DNA from: Clostridiales bacterium UBA1206
GTDB lineage: Bacteria; Bacillota; Clostridia; Oscillospirales; CAG-382
DNA length: 19,012 bases
Direction of reading: 5' to 3'
Assembly: GCA_002310055.1 (NCBI GenBank)
Contig: DBXS01000014.1
Location: forward strand, 26,583 to 45,594
Notes under the pieces: generated by a model
Told to the model about the DNA's origin: nothing
Database searches by the model: none
What the model saw: only the letters and a program-made list of their open reading frames with translations
Program-made: the position numbers and the translations under genes
Shown here: piece by piece, positions 1 through 7,710 of the stretch
Numbering within the stretch: the first letter of the stretch is position 1
How the letters are laid out: every line of letters starts with the position of its first letter

Positions 1-573
1 GCCAGCCGCTACACCGGCTGGGAAAGGATCGCCGAGATAAATTATTCTTCGCCTTACCCGAGCTACTTTGAAGGGCTGATACTGGAAGTGCAGGGGATGA
101 CCGAAGAGTGTTTCGACCCGTACGCTTCGGCGGCGATAATGCCGATGTTCCCCGAGGAGGGGCTGGTTTTTTACTATCTTAAATCCATGAGCGTGGAAAA
201 GCTGTACGGGCTGCGCGATTCGCTGCGCTCGCTCGAAGATTCGATATACTCGGCGTACACGCCCGCGCTGACCGGGCACGAGTGGGACAAGCTGTTTTTC
301 GACGCCGAATATCTCGTCGCGCTTTCGTATCAAAGCGTTCAGGCGGAAGACTATGCTTCGGCGCTGTATTGCGCGAAACAGGCGCTCAAAGCGGATCCGT
401 TTTACGCGACCGCGTGGCATAACGCCGTGATGTGCGCGCTGTACGCGGAAGAGACGGAGCTTGCGGGCGGATACATAGACGAAGGGCTGGCGCTGTTCCC
501 CGAAGACGGACAGCTGCTGGAATTCAAACAGATGATGCTTGACATAGCGGAAAGAATGGAGGCGGGAGAATGA
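1..573 (+). CDS. TPR-like repeat protein, 3' part only
   Basis: The frame is open from the first base, so the gene begins left of the window; 190 residues are visible. The GTG at position 88 is only an internal valine codon, because the same frame reads on upstream without a stop. The C-terminal half (about residues 95-185) has the helix-pair pattern of tetratricopeptide repeats: alternating small and aromatic positions such as YASALYCAKQALKADPFYA, followed by a second unit ending in EGLALFPEDGQLLEF. TPR modules are protein-protein interaction scaffolds; no enzymatic motif is visible. The stop codon overlaps the start of the next gene (ATGA), so the two are translationally coupled and probably work together. 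The product cannot be named because the N-terminal part is missing. Confidence 0.7.
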   Translation, partial: ASRYTGWERIAEINYSSPYPSYFEGLILEVQGMTEECFDPYASAAIMPMFPEEGLVFYYLKSMSVEKLYGLRDSLRSLEDSIYSAYTPALTGHEWDKLFFDAEYLVALSYQSVQAEDYASALYCAKQALKADPFYATAWHNAVMCALYAEETELAGGYIDEGLALFPEDGQLLEFKQMMLDIAERMEAGE

Positions 574-1973
574 AAAGGATATTTGCGATATCGGCGTTAG
601 TGCTCGCGGCGGCGCTGCTCTGCCCGCTTCTGTGTTCGTCGCTTTACGTTTCCGCCGCCGGCGGATCCGGGAATATGGCGCAGATAGCAGGCATAGATTA
701 CGACCGCATAACTCAGAAGACCTACGGCGGGAAGAAATCGTATCCCGTGGAGCTGAAGCTTGGGAGCTTGACTTTTTCCGGCGAGCTGTACGGCGACTAC
801 GGGCTCACCTACAAAGAACTTAACGACATTATTTACCGCACGCTGGAAGATAAAAACCTCACCGTCGAGCGGATAGTTACGGTAAAGAACATCGCCGCGC
901 GCGCGCAGAAAGACGCCGCGCTCTACTGGGGCGACCAGGTGCTGGAGGGGCTGCTTTCGTACCTTACGATCCCGTTCGTGCCTGTCGGCCCGGGCGATTA
1001 CTATTCGTACAAAGTCCACGGCGAAATAGAGCCGGGAGTAAAATCGGCGATATTCAACGCGTCGAAAGCGTCCGCCAAAGAGGCGGTGCGCAGGGCGGCG
1101 AATCTTGCGGGAAAAGTGGGGCGCGTGGGGCGCGTGGCTTCGACGACGGCGGGGCTTCCCGGTCTGGGGCAGATAGTGAACACCGCGATGGTCGGCTCTT
1201 CCTGGCGCGAAGGCAGCAAGCGTTTTGACAACTACCAAAAGCTTTTGGAAGACAACCTGGCTTTGATAAACGATTTCTATTCGACCTGCAGTCAGCGCGC
1301 CGCAGATCTTATTGAAGGCAAGGACGAGCAGAACACGTGGAAGATAAAGTTTGACAAAAGAAAGAACTACCAGACTTACAACTGCACGTTCTGGGGGATA
1401 TCGGGCAATCTGATGAGCTGCACGTTGAGCGGCGAGCTTTCGAGCGCGGACAACAGCATCACCGGCGCGTATACCGGAACGCTGTGGCTGGAATTTGCGG
1501 CGGAGGATTTTTCGCCGGTGGAGAGCAATTTTGAAAAGACTTCCGGAGTGAAAAGCGTGCTGAGCCTGATTTACTCGACGGGAGGCTATAAAAAGACCGC
1601 CGACACGGGCGGCAAAACGACGCTGAAGTGCGAAACGCAGGGGCAGATCACCTTTTACATTGAAAAGACCGAAGGCAGGGTGACCCCGAACGTCGTGGGC
1701 GATCTGGCGGGCGATAAAGAGATAGAATTCTCGTTCGACCGGCACATTGAATGGCGCGACGAGTCGTACGCTTCGCTCGGCGCGCACGGGTTCACCGAAG
1801 CCACGGCGACGAGCGACAGCATAGATTCGGTCCGGATGAAGACTTTTTCAAACGTCTATACCGATAAAGGCGGCGGCGAATCGAAAGAATCGGACGAGAC
1901 GTATTCCCAAGATCCGGGCACGGTGTTCGCGCCGCTGGAAAGCGATCCCGTGATTATTATCTATTTTTCGTAA
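570..1973 (+). CDS. Secreted protein of unknown function
   Basis: This 467-residue protein starts with a typical signal peptide: MKR, then a hydrophobic core through about residue 24, then small residues around VSAAGG near residues 28-32 that would suit signal peptidase I. I see no lipobox cysteine after the core and no clear second membrane segment. The middle (about residues 165-215) is rich in Ala, Gly and Arg and may form amphipathic helices. The C-terminal half (about 270-465) looks beta-rich, with many Thr/Ser/Gly and aromatic residues. I do not recognise a family. The ATG overlaps the stop of the TPR-like gene by four bases, so it is the last gene of that operon, and a strong hairpin follows it. 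A long minus-strand open frame across this region is a shadow of the GC-rich codon pattern. Confidence 0.75.
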   Translation: MKRIFAISALVLAAALLCPLLCSSLYVSAAGGSGNMAQIAGIDYDRITQKTYGGKKSYPVELKLGSLTFSGELYGDYGLTYKELNDIIYRTLEDKNLTVERIVTVKNIAARAQKDAALYWGDQVLEGLLSYLTIPFVPVGPGDYYSYKVHGEIEPGVKSAIFNASKASAKEAVRRAANLAGKVGRVGRVASTTAGLPGLGQIVNTAMVGSSWREGSKRFDNYQKLLEDNLALINDFYSTCSQRAADLIEGKDEQNTWKIKFDKRKNYQTYNCTFWGISGNLMSCTLSGELSSADNSITGAYTGTLWLEFAAEDFSPVESNFEKTSGVKSVLSLIYSTGGYKKTADTGGKTTLKCETQGQITFYIEKTEGRVTPNVVGDLAGDKEIEFSFDRHIEWRDESYASLGAHGFTEATATSDSIDSVRMKTFSNVYTDKGGGESKESDETYSQDPGTVFAPLESDPVIIIYFS

Positions 1974-1990
1974 CAGACGGTAAATACGCG

Positions 1991-2018
1991 CAAAAGGCAC
2001 GCGGAAGCGTGCCTTTTG
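1991..2018. terminator. Bidirectional intrinsic terminator
   Basis: A perfect 12-bp stem with a GGAA loop has its A-run and T-run inside the stem (CAAAAGGCACGC paired with GCGTGCCTTTTG). It lies between the end of the secreted-protein gene on the plus strand and the end of the membrane-protein gene on the minus strand. It can therefore stop both convergent transcripts. Confidence 0.85.
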
Positions 2019-2057
2019 CAGTTATAAAAGCCGTAACGGGCCGGATATTCGCCGGAT

Positions 2058-2774
2058 TCAATCGAGCGGCACTTTGAACACTTTGTTCGCAAATCTTGGG
2101 AACAGGGGCGAAAAATCTATGTATTTATCGCACAGTCTGCCGAACAGGCCGATCATAGGCGCGTTGACCGCGGCGATGATGAGCGTCCCCGGTCCGATGA
2201 GCGAAAAGTCGAATCTGCCGAACAGCGCGAGCATAAGCGCCACGGCGACCGTGAGCGACGACATATCGTATATCCATTTGACCTTGTTCATATTGTATTT
2301 TTTGACCGTGCTTATTTCTTTTACCGCAAAATCGTACGCCTGCTGCGGCAGATAGCTGCGCAGCATAAGCGCTATGGAAAAAGCGGTGACGAACGCGCCG
2401 ACTATCATATAGATTATCTGCAGATACAGTTCTTCCGCCGGTTCGGCGCCCAGAAGAAGCCGCCACATATCGAGCGTGAAGCCGTATATGAGCGCGGTGA
2501 CGAACGCCAGCGGATAGGAGACCGTGACGCGTTTTACGAAAAGCGCAAGCAGCAGCAGAAGCACGCCCTGGACCACGTATTCGGCAAAGCCGAACGTGAA
2601 CACCGGCGCGACGGGTTCGAGATACGAAGACAGTATGAAAGCCGGCGCGACGACGTGCGACACGCCGAGTCCGCTCTTGGCGGATATGGCTACTCCAAGG
2701 GCGCAGAGTACGATCCCGACGGCGTACGCCGCTTCGCCGAACCGGCGCACGGGTTTAATGGATTCTTCCGACAT
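2058..2774 (-). CDS. YczE/YitT-type multi-pass membrane protein (DUF6198-like)
   Basis: A 238-residue integral membrane protein with about six or seven hydrophobic segments, for example near residues 14-30, 68-80, 88-104, 117-138, 170-185 and 193-210. The opening pattern, GIVLCALGVAISAKSGLGVS, is typical of the YczE/YyaS/YitT group: a first helix followed by a Gly-Ser-Gly turn. The biochemical role of that group is not established; a transporter-like role is usually assumed. The length fits the family. The gene is monocistronic, has its own consensus promoter and a hairpin in the leader, and shares a terminator with the convergent upstream operon. The ATG at 2774 is the only good start near the first membrane segment, with a TTGGAG-type ribosome binding site upstream. 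Confidence 0.7.
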   Translation of the reverse strand: MSEESIKPVRRFGEAAYAVGIVLCALGVAISAKSGLGVSHVVAPAFILSSYLEPVAPVFTFGFAEYVVQGVLLLLLALFVKRVTVSYPLAFVTALIYGFTLDMWRLLLGAEPAEELYLQIIYMIVGAFVTAFSIALMLRSYLPQQAYDFAVKEISTVKKYNMNKVKWIYDMSSLTVAVALMLALFGRFDFSLIGPGTLIIAAVNAPMIGLFGRLCDKYIDFSPLFPRFANKVFKVPLD

Positions 2775-2809
2775 AATTGCTCCAATTTGTTTTTGATTTT
2801 TGACGCTGC

Positions 2810-2829
2810 GCGGCGCGTTACTGCGCCGC
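2810..2829. promoter_or_regulatory. Hairpin in the leader of the membrane-protein gene
   Basis: A 7-bp GC-only stem (GCGGCGC with GCGCCGC) has a 6-nt loop. On the minus strand it sits immediately after the expected transcription start, so it would form a 5'-terminal stem-loop on the mRNA. On the plus strand the same hairpin is followed by CTTTTTAA, so it could also act as an intrinsic terminator for antisense transcription. Which role is used cannot be told from sequence. Confidence 0.6.
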
Positions 2830-2836
2830 CTTTTTA

Positions 2837-2865
2837 ATTATAACGATATATGGCGGCAATGTCAA
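2837..2865 (-). promoter_or_regulatory. Consensus sigma-A promoter
   Basis: On the minus strand TTGACA (2865-2860) and TATAAT (2842-2837) are both perfect consensus hexamers, separated by exactly 17 bp. The expected transcription start is near 2830, about 55 nt before the start codon of the membrane-protein gene at 2774. Confidence 0.9.
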
Positions 2866-2969
2866 TAAGCATACGCGCGCTTTGCGGCTCTTATTTTTGC
2901 CGTGAGCATCTTTGCGCGGTGAAATGAAGAAGAAACCGGTCTTGCTTTTGTGCGCCAAAGTATTAACAC

Positions 2970-2998
2970 TTGATTTTCGGCAATCGTTGTGATATTAT
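2970..2998 (+). promoter_or_regulatory. Sigma-A promoter of the sugar-acid operon
   Basis: TTGATT (2970-2975) and TATTAT (2993-2998) are separated by 17 bp; each hexamer differs from consensus at one or two positions. It lies about 30 nt upstream of an AGGAG ribosome binding site (3018-3022) and the ATG at 3035. I saw no obvious operator palindrome or catabolite-response element around it. Confidence 0.75.
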
Positions 2999-3034
2999 TA
3001 TCATATAGTTTGAAAACAGGAGCGGAACGCGGGT

Positions 3035-3715
3035 ATGAAGATAACTTTTCTGGGCCAGGCGGGGCTGCTTTTTGAAAAAGAGGGTCTGACCGTTATGTTG
3101 GATCCGTACTTTTCGGATTCCGCGGCAAAAGAAGACGATCGCAAACACAGGCGTATACCGGTGGATACTTCCCTTTTGAAGATAAAGCCGGACGTGCTGA
3201 TCTTCACGCACGACCACACAGACCATTACGACGAGAAGACCGCCAAGCGCATACTTCCCGGCTCCGGCGGCGTCACCGTGCTTTCACCGCGTTCGGTGTG
3301 GCAGAAGGCGCGCGGATTTGGCGGCGACAACAATTACGTGGTGTTTGACCGCGGCACCGAATGGACCGAAGGCGGCGTGCGTTTTACCGCCGTGAAAGCA
3401 GTCCACAGCGAGCCGTACGCCATCGGCGTTATTATCGAAGACCTCGAAGACGGCCGGAAATATTATATCACCGGCGACACACTGTATTCCGAAAGCATTT
3501 TTTGCGATATCCCGCGCGATATTTACGCGCTGTTCCTGCCGATAAACGGCGAGGGCAACAATATGAACGAACTCGACGCCATGCGGTTCGCCGCGCGCGT
3601 GGGGGCGCGTTTCACAGTCCCCTTCCACGTGGGACTGCTCGACGACAAGACCGACGTATGCTTTGTTTGCGAAAACAAAGTCAGCCCTAAAATATACGAG
3701 GAGATAAAGCTGTGA
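3035..3715 (+). CDS. Metallo-beta-lactamase-fold hydrolase (UPF0173/UlaG-like)
   Basis: A 226-residue metal-dependent hydrolase. The HxHxDH zinc motif is at residues 59-64 (HDHTDH). Further likely ligands are H124, the aspartate of TGDT (D148) and H198, in the order expected of the fold. There is no signal peptide, so it is cytoplasmic. Relatives include UPF0173 proteins and UlaG, which opens L-ascorbate-6-phosphate lactone. As the first gene of a sugar-acid operon, a lactonase role upstream of the dehydratase is a reasonable inference but is not shown. The stop overlaps the next start (GTGA), which indicates translational coupling. The start is set by AGGAG 12 nt upstream. Confidence 0.8.
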   Translation: MKITFLGQAGLLFEKEGLTVMLDPYFSDSAAKEDDRKHRRIPVDTSLLKIKPDVLIFTHDHTDHYDEKTAKRILPGSGGVTVLSPRSVWQKARGFGGDNNYVVFDRGTEWTEGGVRFTAVKAVHSEPYAIGVIIEDLEDGRKYYITGDTLYSESIFCDIPRDIYALFLPINGEGNNMNELDAMRFAARVGARFTVPFHVGLLDDKTDVCFVCENKVSPKIYEEIKL

Positions 3716-4872
3716 AAGTTACAGACGTAAAAGCGTTTACCGTAGACTGTTTCCGCACCAACTGGGTGTTCGTGAAAGTCTATACCGACGAAGGAATAGA
3801 CGGAGTCGGCGAAGCCACGCTCGAATACAAGGAAAAAGCCCTGCTCGGCGCGGTGGAACACATAAAGGATTATCTCGTTGGCAAGGATCCGCGCAACGTG
3901 GAAAAGCATTTCCACGATATCTACCGCGACGCGTACTGGCGCGGCGGCGCCGTGCTGATGTCGGCGCTTTCGGCGGTAGAGACAGCGCTTTGGGATATCT
4001 TAGGCAAATCGCTCGGCGTGCCCGTATACGCGCTGCTCGGCGGAAAAGTGCATGATTCCGCGCGCATTTACGTGAACGGCTGGTTCGCCGGCGCAAAGAC
4101 GCCCGCACAGTTCGCCGAAAAGGCGAAAGAAGCGGTGAAACGCGGCGTGACCGCGATGAAATGGGATCCGTTCGGCAAATCGTATTTGCAGATATCCAAT
4201 AAAGATCTCGACACCGCGCTGGAATGCGTCGCCGCGGTGCGTGACGCCGTGGGCGAAAGCGTGGATCTGCTTATAGAAGGCCACGGGAGGTTCGACGTGC
4301 CCACCGGTATAAAGATAGCGAAAGAACTGGAGCAGTTCAAACCTATGTTCTTTGAAGAGCCCACTCCGCCCGACAATCTCGAAGCGCTCAAAGCGGTCCG
4401 CGACAAATCGCCGGTGGCGATATCGGCAGGCGAACGGCTCTACACGCTGAAATCGTACAAAGACCTGTTCGAAATGCGCGCGGCGGATTATATCCAGCCC
4501 GACGTTTCGCACGCGGGCGGGATAATGGAGCTCAAAAAGATCGCCGCCGTGGCGGAGGCGTACTACATCCCGTTCGCGCCGCACAATCCGTCCGGCCCCG
4601 TGGCGAACGCCGCCACGCTGCAGCTCGCGGCCTGCTGCCCCAATTTCTGCATACTCGAAATAATGTACAGCGACGTCACCTGGCGCAAGGACGTGACGAA
4701 CGAATCGCTCGAATACGCGGACGGGCGTATAAAGATACCCGAAAGACCCGGCATAGGCGTTGAGATAAACGAGGCAGAATGCCTTAAACATCCCTACAAA
4801 CCGCACACGCTGAGGCATTACACGGGCGCGCTCACCGATATCCGCCCGCCCGAGACCGAATTCTATTTTTAA
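3712..4872 (+). CDS. Galactonate dehydratase-like enolase-superfamily enzyme (mandelate racemase subgroup)
   Basis: A 386-residue sugar-acid dehydratase of the mandelate racemase/muconate lactonizing group, close in length and layout to E. coli DgoD. These enzymes remove water from an aldonate to give a 2-keto-3-deoxy acid. Mg-binding carboxylates appear at E189 (in IEGHGR), E215 (first Glu of EEP) and E241 (AGER), spaced 26 and 26 residues exactly as D183/E209/E235 in DgoD. H191 matches DgoD H185, and the D264-H291 pair (QPDVSH, APHNP) matches the His-Asp dyad. The first ligand is Glu where DgoD has Asp, so the exact substrate (galactonate, gluconate or another aldonate) is open. The start is GTG, with GAGGAG nine bases upstream. 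The neighbouring kinase and aldolase support production of a 2-keto-3-deoxy aldonate. Confidence 0.8.
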   Translation: MKVTDVKAFTVDCFRTNWVFVKVYTDEGIDGVGEATLEYKEKALLGAVEHIKDYLVGKDPRNVEKHFHDIYRDAYWRGGAVLMSALSAVETALWDILGKSLGVPVYALLGGKVHDSARIYVNGWFAGAKTPAQFAEKAKEAVKRGVTAMKWDPFGKSYLQISNKDLDTALECVAAVRDAVGESVDLLIEGHGRFDVPTGIKIAKELEQFKPMFFEEPTPPDNLEALKAVRDKSPVAISAGERLYTLKSYKDLFEMRAADYIQPDVSHAGGIMELKKIAAVAEAYYIPFAPHNPSGPVANAATLQLAACCPNFCILEIMYSDVTWRKDVTNESLEYADGRIKIPERPGIGVEINEAECLKHPYKPHTLRHYTGALTDIRPPETEFYF

Positions 4873-4884
4873 GGAGCAAAACCT

Positions 4885-5688
4885 ATGTCCAAAGCCATTT
4901 TTGTGACCGGAGCGGCTTCCGGCACGGGATATACGATAGCCTGTCTGTTCGCAAGCCGCGGTTACGACGTGTTCATCACCAGCCGCAGCAAATCGGGCGC
5001 CGAAAAGAGCGCGGCGGAAATAGCGGAAAGATACGGCGTTTTTGCCAAAGGATACGAATGCGCTCCGGGCGACGAAGAACAGGTAAAAGAAATTTTTGCA
5101 GATATAGATTCCGCGGGCAGGACCGTGGAAACGCTTGTCCTGAACGCGGCGAATCTGGGTTTTGACCCCAAAGATCCCGCCGCCGGCCAGGATTTCTGGA
5201 CCGTGAGCGTGGAAGATTTCAGGAACGTCTTTGAGACCAACCTGGTGTGGAATTTCACGATCGTCCGCCAGGCGGCGCTGCGGATGCGCGGCGCGGGCAA
5301 GGGCGCCGTGGTTTTCATAAGCTCCAACACTTCCTACCGCGCTATTCCCAACCGCGCGGCGTACAGCGCGTCAAAGGGCGGCATCAACGCTTTTGCAAAG
5401 GCGCTCGCCGTAGATCTGGGCAAATACGGGATCAGGTGCAACGTGATACTCCCCGGCACCATAAAGACCGAACGCTGGCGCGCAATGGGCGGCGGTAATA
5501 AGATAAGCGGCGAACTTGCCCCCACCGGCGATATTTCGGATTTTGACGACATCGCCAACGCGGCGTGGTTTTTAGGCACCGACGAAAGCCGCAACGTCAC
5601 CGGCGCCGAGCTTGCGGTGGACGGCGGTATGTCGTGCCAGCTTTACCCGCAGATACTGAACGATCTGCTGAAAAAAGAGAACGAATAA
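4885..5688 (+). CDS. SDR-family NAD(P)-dependent oxidoreductase
   Basis: A classical short-chain dehydrogenase of 267 residues. The Rossmann glycine motif TGAASGTG is at 8-15, the NAAN element at 87-90, the active-site Asn near N119, the serine region ISSNTS at 145-150, and the catalytic YxxxK at Y160/K164. The C-terminal GAELAVDGGMS stretch is the usual SDR signature before the last strand. It lies 12 bases after the dehydratase and 14 bases before the aldolase gene, so it belongs to the operon. A sugar or keto-acid dehydrogenase is likely: either oxidising the sugar to a lactone at the entry of the pathway, or interconverting keto and hydroxy acids. Sequence alone does not give the substrate. 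Confidence 0.85.
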   Translation: MSKAIFVTGAASGTGYTIACLFASRGYDVFITSRSKSGAEKSAAEIAERYGVFAKGYECAPGDEEQVKEIFADIDSAGRTVETLVLNAANLGFDPKDPAAGQDFWTVSVEDFRNVFETNLVWNFTIVRQAALRMRGAGKGAVVFISSNTSYRAIPNRAAYSASKGGINAFAKALAVDLGKYGIRCNVILPGTIKTERWRAMGGGNKISGELAPTGDISDFDDIANAAWFLGTDESRNVTGAELAVDGGMSCQLYPQILNDLLKKENE

Positions 5689-5702
5689 AAGGATCTTGAA
5701 AG

Positions 5703-6341
5703 ATGAAAAGCATTACTGACCGTATGACCGGATACGGCGTGATCCCCGTTATAAAGCTCGATTCCTCGGAAGACGCGCTGCCGCTCGCCTCTTCGCTCAA
5801 AGCCGGCGGCCTGTGCTGCGCGGAGATCACTTTCCGCACCGACGCGGCTGAAGAAGCGATAAAACTCATTGCAAAAGCGCACCCGGATTTTCTGCTTATC
5901 GCCGGCACCGTGCTCACGCAGGAGCAGGTGAAAAGGGCGATCTCCGCCGGAGCGCAGGCGATAGTAAGCCCCGGGCTGAACCCCGCGGTGGTTTCGTACT
6001 GCCTGAGCAACGGCATTCCGGTGATACCCGGCGTATGCACGCCGAGCGAGATAGAAGCCGGGCTTTCGATGGGGCTCGAATACCTCAAGTTCTTCCCTGC
6101 CGAGGCGGCGGGCGGCGTAAATATGATAAAAGCCGTTTCGGCGCCGTATACGCGCGTGAAGTTCATGCCCACGGGCGGTATCAACGCCGCGAACTAAGCC
6201 GATTATCTGGCGCTTCGCTCGGTATTCGCCTGCGGCGGAAGCTGGATGGCGACGGATAAACTTATAAACGAAAAACGCTTTGACGAAATAACCGCGCTCA
6301 CCGCACAGGCGGTTGCCGCGGTCAGGGAGGCACGTAAATGA
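5703..6341 (+). pseudogene. KDPG/KHG aldolase gene with an in-frame TAA stop (eda-like)
   Basis: The frame encodes a class I 2-keto-3-deoxy-6-phosphogluconate aldolase. It has catalytic E41 (AEITFRT), Schiff-base K129 (LKFFPAE) and the phosphate loop PTGGI at 156-160, each offset by four residues from E. coli Eda. A TAA at 6195-6197 ends it after 164 residues, yet the same frame continues for 47 intact codons. These include ADYLALRSV and the GGSW motif (S180, matching Eda phosphate-binding S184), and end at TGA 6339-6341 overlapping the kinase start. With the stop filled the protein would be 212 residues; Eda has 213. The stop falls exactly where Eda has Tyr169, so one TAC/TAT to TAA change explains it. 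The 164-residue product lacks the last strand and helices and is probably inactive. Sequencing error, a recent nonsense mutation or readthrough are all possible. Confidence 0.85.
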
Positions 6342-7357
6342 GAGTAGTTACTTTTGGCGAAATAATGCTGCGGCTCGCTCCCGAAGGCCATTACCGCTTT
6401 TTTCAGAATGACAGGATGAACGCCTCTTTCGGCGGCAGCGAAGCCAATGTGGCTGTGTCGCTTGCGAATTTCGGCGCGGAAAGCGTTTTTGTGAGCAAAC
6501 TGCCCGCCCACGCCATAGGTCAGGGCGCCGTGGATTCGCTGCGCGCTTTCGGCGTGGATACGAGTTTTATCGCCCGCGGCGGCGAGCGCATAGGCATATA
6601 TTATCTTGAAAAAGGCGCGTCGCAGCGCGGTTCGGTCTGCATTTACGACCGCAAGAATTCCGCGATACAGCAGGCGTTCGCCGACGAATTCGACTGGGAC
6701 GCGATTTTTGAAGGCGCCGACTGGTTCCATTTTTCGGGCATCACTCCCGCGCTGGGCGCCAACGTGGCGGAAATATGCCGCATCGCCTGCGCCAAAGCCA
6801 AAGAAAAAGGGCTTAAAATATCGTGCGACCTGAACTACCGTGCCAAGCTTTGGACGCGCGACGAGGCGAAAGCGGTGATGACCGGTCTTATGGGCTACGC
6901 CGATATCTGTATTGCCAACGAGGAAGACGCCAAAGACGTTTTCGGCATAGAAGCCGAAAATACAGATATCACCGGCGGAAAGCTGAACAAAGACGGCTAC
7001 GTTTCGGTGGCGTCGCAGCTGACGGAACGGTTCGGGCTCGAAAAAGCGGCGATCACGCTGCGCTCTTCGATCTCGGCGAGCGACAACGACTGGTCCGCGA
7101 TGCTGTATTCGAAGGACGGATGTCATTTTTCCAAAACCTACCGTCTGCATATCGTGGACCGCGTGGGCGGCGGCGATTCGTTCGCCGCGGGGCTCATCTA
7201 CGCCCTGCTCGCGGGGAAAAACGACAAAGACGCGGTGGAGTTCGCGGTGGCGGCGAGCGCGCTCAAGCACAGCATAGAGGGCGATTTCAACCGCGTTTCG
7301 GTAAATGAAGTCGAAAAGCTTGCGGGCGGCGACGCTTCCGGCAGAGTACAGAGATAA
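6338..7357 (+). CDS. kdgK: PfkB-family 2-keto-3-deoxygluconate kinase-like
   Basis: A 339-residue ribokinase-family sugar kinase. The N-terminal GGSEANVAVSLANFG block (32-46) is the PfkB signature 1 region. The C-terminal DRVGGGDSFAAG block (274-285) holds the anion hole and catalytic base D280. Length and the opening VVTFGEIMLRLAPEG are typical of KDG kinases, which phosphorylate 2-keto-3-deoxygluconate or its epimer at O6 to make the aldolase substrate. It overlaps the end of the full aldolase frame by four bases, an arrangement that normally couples translation. With the premature stop in the aldolase, ribosomes would end 141 bases earlier, which may reduce kinase expression. Specificity between gluconate- and galactonate-derived acids cannot be read from sequence. 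Confidence 0.85.
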   Translation: MRVVTFGEIMLRLAPEGHYRFFQNDRMNASFGGSEANVAVSLANFGAESVFVSKLPAHAIGQGAVDSLRAFGVDTSFIARGGERIGIYYLEKGASQRGSVCIYDRKNSAIQQAFADEFDWDAIFEGADWFHFSGITPALGANVAEICRIACAKAKEKGLKISCDLNYRAKLWTRDEAKAVMTGLMGYADICIANEEDAKDVFGIEAENTDITGGKLNKDGYVSVASQLTERFGLEKAAITLRSSISASDNDWSAMLYSKDGCHFSKTYRLHIVDRVGGGDSFAAGLIYALLAGKNDKDAVEFAVAASALKHSIEGDFNRVSVNEVEKLAGGDASGRVQR

Positions 7358-7373
7358 AAAGGCGGTGTGTTTT

Positions 7374-7661
7374 ATGAACGGCAAAAACGATCTTGAAAAT
7401 ATGCAAAACGAACTGTACGCCGCGGTAGCGGCGACAAACAGCGCCGAAAAAGCGCAGTCGCTGCTTGCCGACCTGTGTTCCAAGCGCGAGATAGAGCAGA
7501 TGGCACAGCGCCTGCGCGCCGCGAAGCTGCTTTTCGACGGGCTCACCTACAACGAGGTCATAGAAGCCACGGGGATCTCTTCCGCCACGCTCAGCCGCGT
7601 TTCGCGCTGCGTGCAGTACGGCAAAGGGTATTCCGCGCTGTTTGCAAAAGGCAAAAAATAA
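7374..7661 (+). CDS. yerC: YerC/YecD-family TrpR-related DNA-binding protein
   Basis: A 95-residue protein with the TrpR-like fold. The segment AQRLRAAKLLFDGLTYNEVIEATGISSATLSRVSRCVQYG (residues about 44-83, quoted in parts: AQRLRAAKLL, GLTYNEVIEATG, SSATLSRVSRC) is diagnostic of YerC/YecD proteins, with the helix-turn-helix at about 57-77. TrpR-like repressors bind operator DNA as dimers; the physiological role of YerC proteins is poorly known. I take the ATG at 7374, since the family has a short polar N-terminus before the first helix; an in-frame ATG at 7401 is less well placed. It follows the kinase by 16 bases and is therefore probably co-transcribed with the sugar-acid operon, where it could act as a local regulator. 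Confidence 0.8.
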   Translation: MNGKNDLENMQNELYAAVAATNSAEKAQSLLADLCSKREIEQMAQRLRAAKLLFDGLTYNEVIEATGISSATLSRVSRCVQYGKGYSALFAKGKK

Positions 7662-7710
7662 AGACGCGCCCAAGTTTTTTGGAACGCGAAATGTGAAAGG
7701 ATCCTGTTTT

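Noticed and set aside
597..1787. Long minus-strand open frame across the secreted-protein gene
   Set aside because: It is rich in Arg, Ala and Val with no recognisable motif and lies opposite a gene with a clear signal peptide; it is a shadow of GC-rich codons.
2866..2969. Possible small gene or regulatory RNA between the divergent promoters
   Set aside because: I see no start with a ribosome binding site, no stable hairpin and no repeat in this stretch.
6195..6197. Reassignment of UAA to an amino acid
   Set aside because: TAA properly ends several intact genes here (for example at 1973, 4872, 7357 and 8751), so the code is standard.
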